Origin: Methylococcaceae bacterium | GTDB lineage: Bacteria; Pseudomonadota; Gammaproteobacteria; Methylococcales; Methylomonadaceae | Length of the DNA stretch: 54,065 bases | Assembly: GCA_006844705.1 (NCBI GenBank) | Contig: SPJS01000105.1 | Location: 1 to 54,065, forward strand | Reading direction: 5' to 3' | Shown: one piece after another, positions 44,059-53,150 of the stretch | Position numbering within the stretch: position 1 is the first letter of the stretch | Layout of the letters: the number at the start of each line of letters is the position of its first letter | Position numbers and translations under genes: made by a program | The notes under the pieces: model-generated | The model's input: only the letters and a program-made list of their open reading frames with translations | Told to the model about the DNA's origin: nothing | Database searches by the model: none

Positions 44059-45246
44059 TTACTTGTCAGTACGTTTGTAAACGACGCGACGGTTCAATGC
44101 TTTGCCGCTTTCCGTTTCATTGGTTGCGATAGGTTGAGATTCACCGAAACCAACGGTAGTTAAACGAGAGCCATCAATTCCATGCTGGGTGATAGCATCT
44201 TTCACAGCCATCGCTCTACGCTCAGACAGTCCCTGGTTATATGCATCAGTTCCTGTGTCGTCAGTGTGCCCCTGAATTTCTACAGTTAAACCAGGGTTCA
44301 GCTTCAATACTTCAACCGCATTGGTAATTAACGGTGAATACATGGATTTCACAACAGTGCTGTCAATATCAAACAGTACATCGTGGAATACCCAACAACC
44401 CAGTTTAGTTACTTTTGCGCCTTTAGGTGTGTCCGGGCATTTATCGCGGCTATCAGGTACACCATCGCCATCACTGTCTGGGTCAGTAGTTACAGGTGTG
44501 CCAGCGTTAAAAAATACATTTTCAACAAAATTAGCCATGCCTGCGCCACTTGCCAGGCTTTCAGCCGAAGCGGATACGCCACAATCGGTTGCGTTGGCCA
44601 GTTCTGATAAGACTGCTTTACCTGGAGCCTCTTCTTCGTTACCTACCCAAACCGTTGACAAGCATAAACGATCGCCATACTTTTCTTTCAGTTCCATGAT
44701 GGCAGGTAAAGGCGAGGCGTCGTAGTTAAATCCGTCACTTAACAAAATGACAGCAATATTACCCGAGGCATTTTCCAGGTCTCCACTGAGTGAAGTGAAG
44801 GCATGTGAAACCGGAGTGCCACCACTGGAGCAGTTTATCGTGTTCAGCGCATCAGTAAATGAAGATTGTGAATAGGCTTGTACTGGTGCATTGAGTTCTG
44901 TGTAACCCCAGTCTAGGCATTGTCCAAAACCAAAGCTGCGCATGCCTGAAGAAAGAGGAACGTCAGGGATTGTATGGTTTAAACCACTTAATAGCGATTT
45001 GGATACTGAGAATTTAGTGGCCCCTGTCATGCCGGAAAATGCCGATCCTTGATAAAGCTTACTCATGGAAGACGAAGCGTCATTAATGATGAAAAAAGTA
45101 TTAACTTTTTGTTCCAGTTCACCAGATTTTACTTTTGGGTTCAGGTTGATGGCCTGAAAGGGTTGAGATTCGTGAATTACTTTGGAACCACACCCGGTGA
45201 GTGCGGCACTGAATAGCAAAATAGCAAGGATTGGGAATTTTGTCAT
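44059..45246 (-). CDS. OmpA-family lipoprotein with VWA domain and Ca-binding repeat
   Basis: About 395 residues. The start at 45246 follows AAAGGAGAA and gives a lipoprotein signal with lipobox L-T-G-C (Cys near 19); the longer frame to 45276 adds an unlikely leader. Domain order: a von Willebrand A-like domain with the metal site DASSSMS (about 61-67), a thrombospondin-3-like calcium repeat DPDSDGDGVPDSRDKCPD (about 252-269), then an OmpA C-terminal domain (about 285-393) with GHTDDTG and LSERRAMAV that bind peptidoglycan. It probably sits in the outer membrane facing the periplasm. The combination suggests an envelope-linked adhesion or sensing role. Confidence 0.88.
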   Translation of the reverse strand: MTKFPILAILLFSAALTGCGSKVIHESQPFQAINLNPKVKSGELEQKVNTFFIINDASSSMSKLYQGSAFSGMTGATKFSVSKSLLSGLNHTIPDVPLSSGMRSFGFGQCLDWGYTELNAPVQAYSQSSFTDALNTINCSSGGTPVSHAFTSLSGDLENASGNIAVILLSDGFNYDASPLPAIMELKEKYGDRLCLSTVWVGNEEEAPGKAVLSELANATDCGVSASAESLASGAGMANFVENVFFNAGTPVTTDPDSDGDGVPDSRDKCPDTPKGAKVTKLGCWVFHDVLFDIDSTVVKSMYSPLITNAVEVLKLNPGLTVEIQGHTDDTGTDAYNQGLSERRAMAVKDAITQHGIDGSRLTTVGFGESQPIATNETESGKALNRRVVYKRTDK

Positions 45247-45396
45247 TTTATTCTCCTTTAAATTATGAAATACCATGATTTGTAAACCCTATGTGATTCT
45301 AGCTCATGGGATAATTTTTTTATACTTATTTAGCCTTTGCTGGCCTAGCATGGAATAATACCCCGAAGTTTATGAACAGAATATTAAGGAGGAATG

Positions 45397-45858
45397 ATGA
45401 ACATAATGAAAAAACTCTTTCTGCTGCCGGTTTTATTAGCATTTTCTATAACTGCGGCGGCACTTGATCAAGATGAAGTCATTGAGGCAGCAAAAAACGG
45501 TGATGCATCTGCTCAGGCTAAACTGGCTTCTATGTATTTGCTGGGCTGGCAGGGGTTTGAACAAAACGAAGATAAAGCTGCGCAGTGGCTTGAAAAATCA
45601 GCCAAGCAAGGCAAAAAAGATGCTCAGGTCATGATGGGCGCATTTTATGATCGAGGCATCGGCGTGCTGGGTGATAAAGATAAAGCTACCCAATGGTATG
45701 AGAAAGCTGCAAAACAGGGGCATGGTACCGCTCTGGCAATTCTTGGCCGTAATGAAGCAGCCAAAGGCAGTGTCAAATTCAGTTATCAAAATATGCGCTT
45801 ACGCGCGGCCCGTTCCATTCCGCGTGAATATGCGAAACGTTTTTTAATGGGAAAATAA
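45397..45858 (+). CDS. Sel1-like repeat protein, secreted
   Basis: About 153 residues: a signal peptide ([22 protein letters not shown]), then two to three Sel1/TPR-like repeats, seen as A-x-L-A-x-MYLLGW...[15 protein letters not shown] and [11 protein letters not shown]...[15 protein letters not shown]. Sel1 repeats mediate protein contacts. AAGGAGG at 45386-45392 favours the second ATG (45397) over the first (45394), which would be too close. gltX follows after 7 nt and may share the transcript. Confidence 0.85.
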   Translation: MNIMKKLFLLPVLLAFSITAAALDQDEVIEAAKNGDASAQAKLASMYLLGWQGFEQNEDKAAQWLEKSAKQGKKDAQVMMGAFYDRGIGVLGDKDKATQWYEKAAKQGHGTALAILGRNEAAKGSVKFSYQNMRLRAARSIPREYAKRFLMGK

Positions 45859-45865
45859 TCAGTTA

Positions 45866-47272
45866 ATGAGTACAAAAACACGCTTCGCACCCAGTCCAAC
45901 AGGCTATTTACATATTGGTGGCGCAAGAACCGCCTTGTTTTCCTGGTTGTATGCCAAAAAAAATAAAGGCAGTTTTGTACTGCGTATTGAAGATACGGAT
46001 CTGGAGCGCTCAACGCAAGCGTCGGTCGATGCCATTCTGCAAGGGATGCAATGGTTAGGGCTTGATTATGATGAAGGGCCGTTTTATCAGACGCAACGTT
46101 TTGATCGTTATAAAGAAATCATCCAGCAATTGCTGGATCAGGGAGATGCCTACTATTGTGTTTGCAGCAAGGAAGAGCTGGAAGAGCTGCGCGAACAGCA
46201 AATGGCAAATAAGGAGAAGCCACGCTATAACGGCAAATGCAGAGAGGCAGCACATAGTGGTGAAGAACAGGCCGTCATCCGCTTTCGTAATCCGGTTGAA
46301 GGTGAAGTCGTTTTTAATGATCTGGTGAAAGGCGAAATCAGGATTGCCAATCAAGAACTGGATGATCTGATCATTGCCCGCGCCGATGGTTCGCCTACTT
46401 ATAACCTGACAGTTGTGGTGGATGACTGGGATATGGGCGTCAATTACGTCATCAGGGGAGATGACCATATTAACAACACGCCGCGACAAATTAATATTTT
46501 GCAGGCTTTGGGCGCGGAACTACCGCAATATGCGCATGTGCCTATGATTCTTGGGTCTGATGGCAGTCGGTTATCGAAAAGACATGGTGCTGTGAGTGTT
46601 TTGCAATACCGGGAAGAAGGCTACATGCCTGAAGCATTGCTGAATTATCTGGTGCGTCTTGGTTGGTCGCATGGTGATCAGGAAATTTTTTCAATCGAAG
46701 AAATGGTTGAACTGTTCGATGTACACGATGTAAATGTTTCAGCATCAACGTTTAATACTGAAAAACTGCAATGGATTAATCACCAGTATTTGATGAACAG
46801 TTCCCCGGAGCAGGTGGCTGAACATCTTGCATGGCATATGCAGAAACTGGGCATTGATACTTCAAACGGTCCTGAACTTGCTGAGATGGTAAAAGCACAA
46901 CGCGAGCGGTGCAAAAATCTCGTAGAGATGGCCGAGGCGAGTCGCTATTATTATCAGGAGTTTGAAAGTTATGATGAAAAAGCGGCAAAGAAAAACTTCA
47001 AGCAGGGCAGTGATGAGGTATTACAAGTCTTACTGGATAAATTTGCAGCAGTTGAACAATGGGATGGTGAGCAACTGCACCAAATCGTAATGCAGACGGC
47101 TGAAGATATGGAATTAAAATTGGGCAAAGTCGCCCAGCCATTAAGAGTTGCTGTTTGTGGTGCAGGCGTATCACCGGGCATAGATGTCACTTTAAGTCTG
47201 ATAGGGCGTGAATCAACACTGGCAAGAATTGAAAAAGCCATTATTTACATAAGAAATAAAAATAACGGCTAG
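45866..47272 (+). CDS. gltX: Glutamyl-tRNA synthetase
   Basis: A 468-residue class I synthetase: [17 protein letters not shown] (residues 9-25) holds the HIGH-like motif and [10 protein letters not shown] near 235-244 the KMSKS loop; the C-terminal helical anticodon-binding part is full-length. It charges tRNA-Glu, two copies of which lie just downstream (47413-47606). The tRNA operon promoter overlaps its stop codon. Confidence 0.97.
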   Translation: MSTKTRFAPSPTGYLHIGGARTALFSWLYAKKNKGSFVLRIEDTDLERSTQASVDAILQGMQWLGLDYDEGPFYQTQRFDRYKEIIQQLLDQGDAYYCVCSKEELEELREQQMANKEKPRYNGKCREAAHSGEEQAVIRFRNPVEGEVVFNDLVKGEIRIANQELDDLIIARADGSPTYNLTVVVDDWDMGVNYVIRGDDHINNTPRQINILQALGAELPQYAHVPMILGSDGSRLSKRHGAVSVLQYREEGYMPEALLNYLVRLGWSHGDQEIFSIEEMVELFDVHDVNVSASTFNTEKLQWINHQYLMNSSPEQVAEHLAWHMQKLGIDTSNGPELAEMVKAQRERCKNLVEMAEASRYYYQEFESYDEKAAKKNFKQGSDEVLQVLLDKFAAVEQWDGEQLHQIVMQTAEDMELKLGKVAQPLRVAVCGAGVSPGIDVTLSLIGRESTLARIEKAIIYIRNKNNG

Positions 47273-47297
47273 ACAATCAAAAATATACCGGTATAAT
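47270..47297 (+). promoter_or_regulatory. Sigma70-type promoter of tRNA cluster
   Basis: TAGACA (47270-47275) and a perfect TATAAT (47292-47297) are spaced by 16 bp and lie 16 nt ahead of tRNA-Ala. The -35 box overlaps the gltX stop codon. Confidence 0.75.
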
Positions 47298-47313
47298 CGA
47301 TGGACTCAACTGA

Positions 47314-47389
47314 GGGGCCATAGCTCAATTGGGAGAGCGCAACACTGGCAGTGTTGAGGTCGGCGGTTCGATCCCGCCTGGCTCCACCA
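47314..47389 (+). tRNA. tRNA-Ala (anticodon GGC)
   Basis: A 76-nt cloverleaf with acceptor GGGGCCA/TGGCTCC, D-stem GCTC/GAGC, anticodon stem CAACA/TGTTG with loop CTGGCAG, T-loop GGTTCGATCC and encoded CCA. Anticodon GGC reads GCC/GCU. First of three tRNAs in one likely transcript. Confidence 0.97.
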
Positions 47390-47412
47390 AACGGCTCATC
47401 AGTTTCAAAATT

Positions 47413-47488
47413 GTCCCCATCGTCTAGAGGCCCAGGACACCGCCCTTTCACGGCGGTAACGGGGGTTCGAAACCCCCTGGGGACGCCA
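47413..47488 (+). tRNA. tRNA-Glu (anticodon TTC), copy 1
   Basis: A 76-nt cloverleaf starting GTCCCCA and ending with encoded CCA; anticodon stem CCGCC/GGCGG with loop CTTTCAC gives TTC. Its sequence is identical to the copy 42 nt downstream. Confidence 0.97.
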
Positions 47489-47530
47489 TTTTGATCTCAG
47501 AGTTTATGCTTTTGGAATTTTTCCCTTTAT

Positions 47531-47606
47531 GTCCCCATCGTCTAGAGGCCCAGGACACCGCCCTTTCACGGCGGTAACGGGGGTTCGAAACCCCCTGGGG
47601 ACGCCA
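47531..47606 (+). tRNA. tRNA-Glu (anticodon TTC), copy 2
   Basis: Identical in all 76 nt to the copy at 47413-47488, indicating a recent tandem duplication or gene conversion. A T-rich stretch and family A repeat copy 3 follow. Confidence 0.97.
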
Positions 47607-47624
47607 TTTCTTTTTTCTCCTGTT

Positions 47625-47797
47625 CTAGGAGACTGTCAGATTATGGATAATTCTACTGCGGCAATGAGGCATCGGCTGATTTTTCCGGTCTTATTCGTTA
47701 CGTAGCGCAACTATGCGCCTCAAAAGATCAAAAAAATCCATCCGCTCGATGTCCCTCTCGCCTCGCGACGCCCCCCATAAACTCGACAGCCTTCTAG
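47625..47797. repeat. Dispersed palindromic repeat, family A, copy 3 (173 bp, longest)
   Basis: Ends CTAGGAGACTGTC and GACAGCCTTCTAG form imperfect terminal inverted repeats. Both shorter copies (19326, 43026) align to its two arms in reverse orientation. No coding frame of useful size. The remaining 128 nt to the next gene (47798-47925) are AT-rich; no clear promoter or operator was identified there. Confidence 0.8.
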
Positions 47798-47925
47798 CAA
47801 TTTATTGATTTTTTTGTTTGATCAATTTATTGTTTGTCTCGCATACGTCCATTTCGGTCAAGGGATTAATCTTTTGGACATCGTGCACTATTTTTGAATT
47901 GATAATTATAAATAAGAGGTGAAAA

Positions 47926-48120
47926 ATGAGCAGAACAGCTAAACACGATTTAATTGTCGGTGGCGCGATAACCCTGGGTGTATTACTGGGTTATGTTTTT
48001 TCATCGGCATGGTTTTTACTATCAGGTTTGATAGGTGTCGCGTTGATACAAAGCGCGTTTACCGGGTTTTGTCCGGTTTACTATGCGATGGATCAGCTGG
48101 AGAAAAAAGAGGGCGCTTGA
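47926..48120 (+). CDS. DUF2892 small membrane protein
   Basis: A 64-residue protein with two membrane helices (about 10-27 and 29-46) and GFCPVYYAM near 47-55, the Cys-Pro motif typical of DUF2892 (the membrane part of YgaP-like rhodanese proteins). AAGAGGTG precedes the ATG. No rhodanese domain is attached. Function of stand-alone members is not established. Confidence 0.85.
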   Translation: MSRTAKHDLIVGGAITLGVLLGYVFSSAWFLLSGLIGVALIQSAFTGFCPVYYAMDQLEKKEGA

Positions 48121-48143
48121 TAAGGACATAAAGCGAGCTTGTT

Positions 48144-48164
48144 CAGCCCCCGCAATGGGGGCTG
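48144..48164. terminator. Hairpin between convergent genes
   Basis: CAGCCCCC and GGGGGCTG form an 8-bp stem with loop GCAAT. There is no T run on either side, so it may be a stem that stabilises mRNA ends rather than an intrinsic terminator. Confidence 0.55.
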
Positions 48165-48172
48165 GTACTGAG

Positions 48173-49120
48173 TTAATGCTTTGATTTCTGTATGCTTCCC
48201 CAAGCCTGAATAACAAGCTTTTTAACAACAGGCCAGGCAAGTTGTAGCCACTTTTTCTTAGAAAATAACGCAAAAGTTTTAATCATTTTCCATATTATCT
48301 TCAGCGTGGCTTCCGGACTCTGAAATCCCATATTGATGAACCAGTGTTCAATATAGAAGCTCCACTGAGGGCGTCTGTTTCCTTGTGAATCTATGAATGC
48401 AAATTTGAACGCCCACATTTCAAGAAGAGAAATAAATAACATAAAGCCAAACGAGAGTGCCATACCGCCGCCTGCCAGAATGACCAGGACGGCAAATGAA
48501 GGATGTAGTTTGGTCAACCACCAGGATAAAATGTCAACAATAAGGAACAAGTAGGGCATCCCGATGGCAATACATTTATAACCGACACGGCTTGTTTCAG
48601 AAAAACTGAAAATGATGCCGACAAACATGAAGATAAAACTGATACCAAACAGGTGGATATGTGAAACTCGGGTTAATGAACTAAAGGTTGCACCATCGTC
48701 CTGTTCTGTGACTGACGCAATCCCTTCGAATTTTTCATAACTAGGAATGCCCGAAGCATTTTCGTTATGACAAGCCAGACAACGGGATTTTACAATTTCA
48801 TCTACACCCGAAGTTTTGTATTCGGTTTTTTTAGCACCATCTCTGATCCACTGAATTATGACAAAGCGTTCATGATCGGAAGCCATATCTTTCATCGATC
48901 CGTTTAATTTGGTTTCCAACACAGTGCCGGAACGATTTCCATAATAGCTATAGACGATGTCATCAATGGATAATCCAAATTCTCCATCCGCCATACCGTG
49001 AGTAAACAATATTTGAATAAGAGCCATGAAGTAACCCACAGCTACAGTTGCCAAATAGCCGGTAAACAAAACTTTGACCGGAATATCAAGCAGTCTTAAA
49101 GATGAAAATTCACGTGGCAT
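48173..49120 (-). CDS. Membrane protein with one c-type haem site
   Basis: A 315-residue inner-membrane protein. One helix near residues 14-36 leads to a periplasmic segment with RCLACHNENASG near residues 113-124, a C-x2-C-H haem c motif. Several more helices follow (about 155-262), then a basic tail rich in Trp and Lys. Several His residues in the membrane part (for example SHIHLFG near 152-158) could be extra haem ligands. I do not recognise the family; an electron-transfer or haem-sensing role is inference. It stands alone between a hairpin and the EAL gene. Confidence 0.7.
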   Translation of the reverse strand: MPREFSSLRLLDIPVKVLFTGYLATVAVGYFMALIQILFTHGMADGEFGLSIDDIVYSYYGNRSGTVLETKLNGSMKDMASDHERFVIIQWIRDGAKKTEYKTSGVDEIVKSRCLACHNENASGIPSYEKFEGIASVTEQDDGATFSSLTRVSHIHLFGISFIFMFVGIIFSFSETSRVGYKCIAIGMPYLFLIVDILSWWLTKLHPSFAVLVILAGGGMALSFGFMLFISLLEMWAFKFAFIDSQGNRRPQWSFYIEHWFINMGFQSPEATLKIIWKMIKTFALFSKKKWLQLAWPVVKKLVIQAWGSIQKSKH

Positions 49121-49244
49121 TTTGATGTCCTAAATAAAATAAACCTTAACATTTTTCTGGAAAAACATTCTGGAATGGATTGTTTCTCAATTAAAAATAA
49201 ATATAGTGCAAATATGACAATCGTTCTATGATTGAATAAAGTTT

Positions 49245-50432
49245 TTGAATGCCAGTGTCAATTTAATGGATTTTGACGATTCTTTTTTTCCCTATTTTCA
49301 ACCTATTATCAGCGTCGCCAGTGGGCGTATTGTCGGTTACGAAGTGTTAGCCAGAACACGATTGCCAGAAGAAAGCGTGGTATCGGCAGGCGACTACTTT
49401 TTGCGCAAAGATATCAATGAATCAAGATTGCGTGATATTGACCGCCATGTGCGCTGGCAGGCTTTAAAACGTTATGTTGAGCTGGAAGAGCAATGTTATT
49501 TTTCACTCAATATCTCATCAGCCTGGATAGACTCATTGTCCAGCATGCGGGATGTGCCGACGTTGAAAATGCTGGAAAAGCTGGATATAGATCGTAGCCG
49601 AATTATTGTAGAAATTTCTGAAGTAGAAGCGGACCTTAATCGTATGAAACAGGTGGTTCAGGTATATCGCCGCGACGGATTGCGGGTGGCGATTAACAAT
49701 TTTGGTTCCGGCTTGTTTCAATTAGAGCGCGTCATAGCGATCAATCCCGATATTTTAAAGATCAACATGCGTTTGTTTAAAAGGGCGGTTAAAGGCGGGA
49801 TTTCCAGTGATGTGGTGCATTTGCTGACGAGATTCGGCAAACGCCTTGGCAGCCAGGTGATTTGTGAAGGGGTCGAGTCGGAAGAAGAGTTTTTGTTTGG
49901 ATTAAACTGTGGTGCCCAGTTTTTTCAAGGGTTCCTGTTTGCCGGCGCATCGGATAACTTTCTGCAACCTGAGCAATTTGTGCAGCATGTGGCAGGGTTG
50001 CGCAAGAAATTTTTATCTCGCAAACTGGCAGAAGAAAAAGCAAAAGCCGAACGATATCAGGCGATTAATGACATTCTGTATCGGCTGAAAGAAGTGTTAC
50101 AAAATGATTTCAATATAAATCATTTGTTAGACTGGCAGTTTGAACACTATGGTATTTTACGGTTTTATCTTTGTAACTCATCGGGTGATCAAGTGTCTCC
50201 TGACTTTAATTTCAGTCAGGGAAAGTGGTTTAATGACCCGAGAAAGATTGGCTTTAACTGGTCGTGGCGGCCTTATTTTTATCAGTTGCAGGCGCAAAAA
50301 AATCACCAGGATGGTAATCTTGTCGTCACATCTGATCAGTATAAAGACTTTGATACTGGCCAGGTGTGTAAAACACTGACGCTGCAACTGGATGAGGAAA
50401 GAATATTAATGGTTGATGTTACCATTGATTAA
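49245..50432 (+). CDS. EAL-domain protein with altered catalytic residues
   Basis: A 395-residue protein from TTG 49245; ATG 49266 is the alternative, and neither has a strong ribosome site. The EAL domain spans about residues 14-245. Retained positions are Glu33 (E-V-L), Asn89 (F-S-L-N-I-S), Lys172 and Glu208/Glu211 (E-G-V-E). The metal-binding pair that reads D-D-F-G in active phosphodiesterases is N151-N152-F-G, and the K-x-D position is K172-I-N174. Hydrolysis of c-di-GMP is therefore doubtful; a binding or protein-interaction role is likelier. The C-terminal 150 residues match no domain I know. No GGDEF, PAS or membrane segments. Confidence 0.82.
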   Translation: MNASVNLMDFDDSFFPYFQPIISVASGRIVGYEVLARTRLPEESVVSAGDYFLRKDINESRLRDIDRHVRWQALKRYVELEEQCYFSLNISSAWIDSLSSMRDVPTLKMLEKLDIDRSRIIVEISEVEADLNRMKQVVQVYRRDGLRVAINNFGSGLFQLERVIAINPDILKINMRLFKRAVKGGISSDVVHLLTRFGKRLGSQVICEGVESEEEFLFGLNCGAQFFQGFLFAGASDNFLQPEQFVQHVAGLRKKFLSRKLAEEKAKAERYQAINDILYRLKEVLQNDFNINHLLDWQFEHYGILRFYLCNSSGDQVSPDFNFSQGKWFNDPRKIGFNWSWRPYFYQLQAQKNHQDGNLVVTSDQYKDFDTGQVCKTLTLQLDEERILMVDVTID

Positions 50433-50608
50433 TAATGAAACATTATAAGGGTACTTCTCTAAATGTACTTTTCCGCAATAGAGGTGTTAGCAGTGTACTT
50501 AAATTCTCATGTGTGCCTTATACACTGCGATTTTCGGTGCGCTGTCGCCTTGTTCTAGCGAAAAATTACTTTTTTTAGAGAGACGCATATTATCTTTTTG
50601 AAACACGC

Positions 50609-51445
50609 ATGACTGATCAACATAATAATAAAGTCTCCAGTAAATACCTCGTTTTTACTGATCTGGATGGAACTCTGCTTGACCATCATGATTACAACTA
50701 TACTGCTGCGCTCCCTGCCATAGAGCGACTCGAATCGCTTTCCATCCCTGTTATCCTGAATTCAAGCAAAACCTTTGCTGAAATCAAAGCTATTCGGCAG
50801 GCCTTGCACAATGTTGCGCCTTTTGTGGTCGAAAATGGTGCTGTCATTTTTTTTCCTGCTGGCTTGTTTCCTGGCTATGAAGAAGGTATTAATCAAGTTA
50901 TGTTGGGACGCCCGTTAACTGAAATTCTTCCAGTTATTCATAATTACCGCACAAAATACAGGTTTAATTTTCAGGGGTTTAGTGATTTTTCTGTGCAAGA
51001 TGTCATCACCCATACTGGTCTGAGTGAAGAAGATGCAAGCCTGGCAAAACAGCGTTTGGCAACCGAACCCGTGCTATGGAATGACAGTGACGAAAACCTG
51101 CAAAAATTCACTCAACTACTCATGGAACACAAGTTGCTTGTAGTCAAAGGAGGGCGTTTTTTGCACATCATGGGCCAGCACGATAAAGCGCAGGCTATGA
51201 TATGGTTGAAAGAACACTATGAAAAAACCTGCTCTTCCCAACGCGTAAGCATTGCATTGGGCGATAGTAAAAATGACAAAATCATGCTGGAGCAGGCGGA
51301 TTATGCAGCGGTCATAAAAAAGGCGGATGGCAGTTATTTACAAGTTGAGCGATCAGGTTCAGCATTGTATCAATCGCAACAAGTGGCGCCGGCAGGATGG
51401 CGTGAAGCGATTGATGCACTACTTATTCAAATAAACGAGGTGTGA
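50609..51445 (+). CDS. Mannosyl-3-phosphoglycerate phosphatase-like HAD enzyme
   Basis: A 278-residue HAD-IIB phosphatase. Motif I is VFTDLDGTLLD (about residues 15-25); motif II Ser lies in ILNSSKTF; VVENGAVIFFP (about 74-84) is characteristic of mannosyl-3-phosphoglycerate phosphatases; motif IV is ALGDSKNDKIML near 216-227. It removes phosphate from mannosyl- or glucosyl-3-phosphoglycerate. The glycosyltransferase that would make the substrate follows after 3 nt, so the pair encodes a two-step route to a glycosylglycerate, a compatible solute. Confidence 0.85.
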   Translation: MTDQHNNKVSSKYLVFTDLDGTLLDHHDYNYTAALPAIERLESLSIPVILNSSKTFAEIKAIRQALHNVAPFVVENGAVIFFPAGLFPGYEEGINQVMLGRPLTEILPVIHNYRTKYRFNFQGFSDFSVQDVITHTGLSEEDASLAKQRLATEPVLWNDSDENLQKFTQLLMEHKLLVVKGGRFLHIMGQHDKAQAMIWLKEHYEKTCSSQRVSIALGDSKNDKIMLEQADYAAVIKKADGSYLQVERSGSALYQSQQVAPAGWREAIDALLIQINEV

Positions 51446-51448
51446 TAA

Positions 51449-52660
51449 ATGGGTGATTTTTTTCAGAACGGGTCAATTACAACGTTACATAGATTGGCGC
51501 CGAATCGTGTGGAAGAAATGGAACAGGAACTGGCCGGGTTTGCAGAACACAGACCCATGGGACTGGTATTGCCGTCGTTGTATTCCGAATTGCAAGGGCC
51601 TGCGCTAAAACCTATTGTCGATGAAATCAGCAAAGTAAACTATCTCAACGAAATTATCATTGGGCTGGATAACGCCAGTCAGGCTGAATATGAACATGCC
51701 CGTGAGTTTTTTTCCGTATTGCCCCAACATCACCGTATCTTGTGGAATGACGGTCCACGCTTGAGAAAACTGAATGTCATGCTGATTGATAAAGGCGTGG
51801 CGCCAAAAGAGCAAGGTAAAGGACGTAATGTCTGGTTTTGTTATGGTTATGCCATTGCATCCGGCCGGGCAGAAGCGGTGGCGCTGCATGATTGCGATAT
51901 TTTGACCTATAATCGCGAGTTGCTGGCCAGACTTTTTTATCCGGTGGCCAATCCTGCGTTTTATTATGAATTTTGTAAAGGTTATTATTACCGCGTTGCA
52001 GACAACAAAATCAATGGCCGCGTCTGCCGTCTTCTGGTCACGCCCTTGCTGCGTGCCTTGAAAAAAGTGCTGGGGCCGATGGATTACCTGGATTATTTGG
52101 ACAGCTTCAGATATTCACTGTCCGGCGAATTTGCCACGCGCATAGATACTATCAAGGAAATCCGCATCCCCAGTGACTGGGGGCTGGAAATTGGCGTCCT
52201 GTCCGAGTTATACCGCAACCAATCCAGCAAGCATATTTGCCAGGTAGAAATTGCCGATGCGTATGACCACAAGCACCAGCAGCTTTCACCCAATGACGTG
52301 GATTCAGGCCTGTCTAAAATGGTGATCGACATAGCAAAAGCCATTTTCCGCAAACTGGCGACGCAAGGTGTCGTACTGAGCAAGGAAACGTTCAGAACGT
52401 TGAAAGCCACCTATTACCGGGAAGCTTTGGATGCAGTTGAGTCGTATTACAGTGATGCTTGCATCAACGGCTTAAAACTGGATCGTCACCTGGAAGAGCA
52501 AACCGTAGAATTATTCGCCCAGCACATCATCCTGGCAGGTGAAGCCTTCCTGGATAAACCTAGTGATACCCCGTTTATTCCCAGCTGGAACAGAGTGGTC
52601 AGTGCCATTCCCGATGTATTTGAAAGATTACGAGATGCAGTAGAGGAAGACAACGCATAA
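51449..52660 (+). CDS. Glucosyl-3-phosphoglycerate synthase-like glycosyltransferase
   Basis: A 403-residue GT-A-fold enzyme related to GpgS (family GT81). GLVLPSLYSELQGPAL lies near residues 38-53, the nucleotide-sugar D-x-D equivalent reads HDCDI near 148-152, and a SDWGLEIGVLSEL segment near 247-259 is typical of GpgS-like proteins. It should join glucose (or mannose) from a nucleotide sugar to 3-phosphoglycerate, with the upstream phosphatase completing the product. GAGGTG precedes the ATG. Sugar specificity cannot be fixed by reading. Confidence 0.82.
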   Translation: MGDFFQNGSITTLHRLAPNRVEEMEQELAGFAEHRPMGLVLPSLYSELQGPALKPIVDEISKVNYLNEIIIGLDNASQAEYEHAREFFSVLPQHHRILWNDGPRLRKLNVMLIDKGVAPKEQGKGRNVWFCYGYAIASGRAEAVALHDCDILTYNRELLARLFYPVANPAFYYEFCKGYYYRVADNKINGRVCRLLVTPLLRALKKVLGPMDYLDYLDSFRYSLSGEFATRIDTIKEIRIPSDWGLEIGVLSELYRNQSSKHICQVEIADAYDHKHQQLSPNDVDSGLSKMVIDIAKAIFRKLATQGVVLSKETFRTLKATYYREALDAVESYYSDACINGLKLDRHLEEQTVELFAQHIILAGEAFLDKPSDTPFIPSWNRVVSAIPDVFERLRDAVEEDNA

Positions 52661-52823
52661 GCTTGACTATTTACAAGGCAGAGACGGGGCTTTTATTGGA
52701 CTAATGTTGCGGCGAAAAAAGGCCAAATAAACCAATAAGCCATTGATTAAAAAAGATAAGAGCGTCTTAAAAGAGGATAATGCAGGTTGACTTTACATCA
52801 TATAAAACTCAACTAGGACGCAC

Positions 52824-53113
52824 ATGAATCATGCCCCAAAAATGCCTGCATTACCCGCTTTAACAGTAGATCTTTTGCAAGAGCCGTATCATGATTGACA
52901 ATGTGTTTGCCAATCTCTGGCTGCAGGTGAGCATGAAAACTCTTCAAAGGCCACGGCCGGGCGGGATTTAATAAACGCTCAAGTTTCCCCATGTGCGAAG
53001 TGATTTACACCCTATCACTCAGAGTGTGGCTAAAAAAAGAGTCGATTGGCATGTTTGCCCTAGATAGCCTGCAAGGCATGAAAAAAGCCTTTGTAGTAAC
53101 AGTACCCATATAA
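52824..53113 (+). pseudogene. Decayed transposase N-terminus, three frames
   Basis: Three short open segments in successive frames together read like the N-terminus of an IS4-type DDE transposase: MPALPALTVDLLQEPYHD (52842-52898), VFANLWLQVSMKTL (52903-52944) and AGFNKRSSFPMCEVIY continuing with VWLKKESIGMFALDSLQ (52961-53113). Two frameshifts and a stop break it, and the catalytic part is missing. The rest of the 490-nt gap (52661-53150) holds nothing else I can support. Family assignment is from memory of sequence style and is uncertain. Confidence 0.55.
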
Positions 53114-53150
53114 GCTTTGCAGCGAAATAAAGTTAATTCACGATTTAATT

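Noticed and set aside
47413..47606. Direct repeats that could be read as a CRISPR-like array
   Set aside because: They are two complete tRNA-Glu genes; no array of short repeats with unique spacers exists in the window.
50453..50584. Possible third MITE with ends TCTCTAAA and TTTAGAGA
   Set aside because: Only 8 bp pair exactly, there is no second copy in the window, and the interior shows no symmetry.
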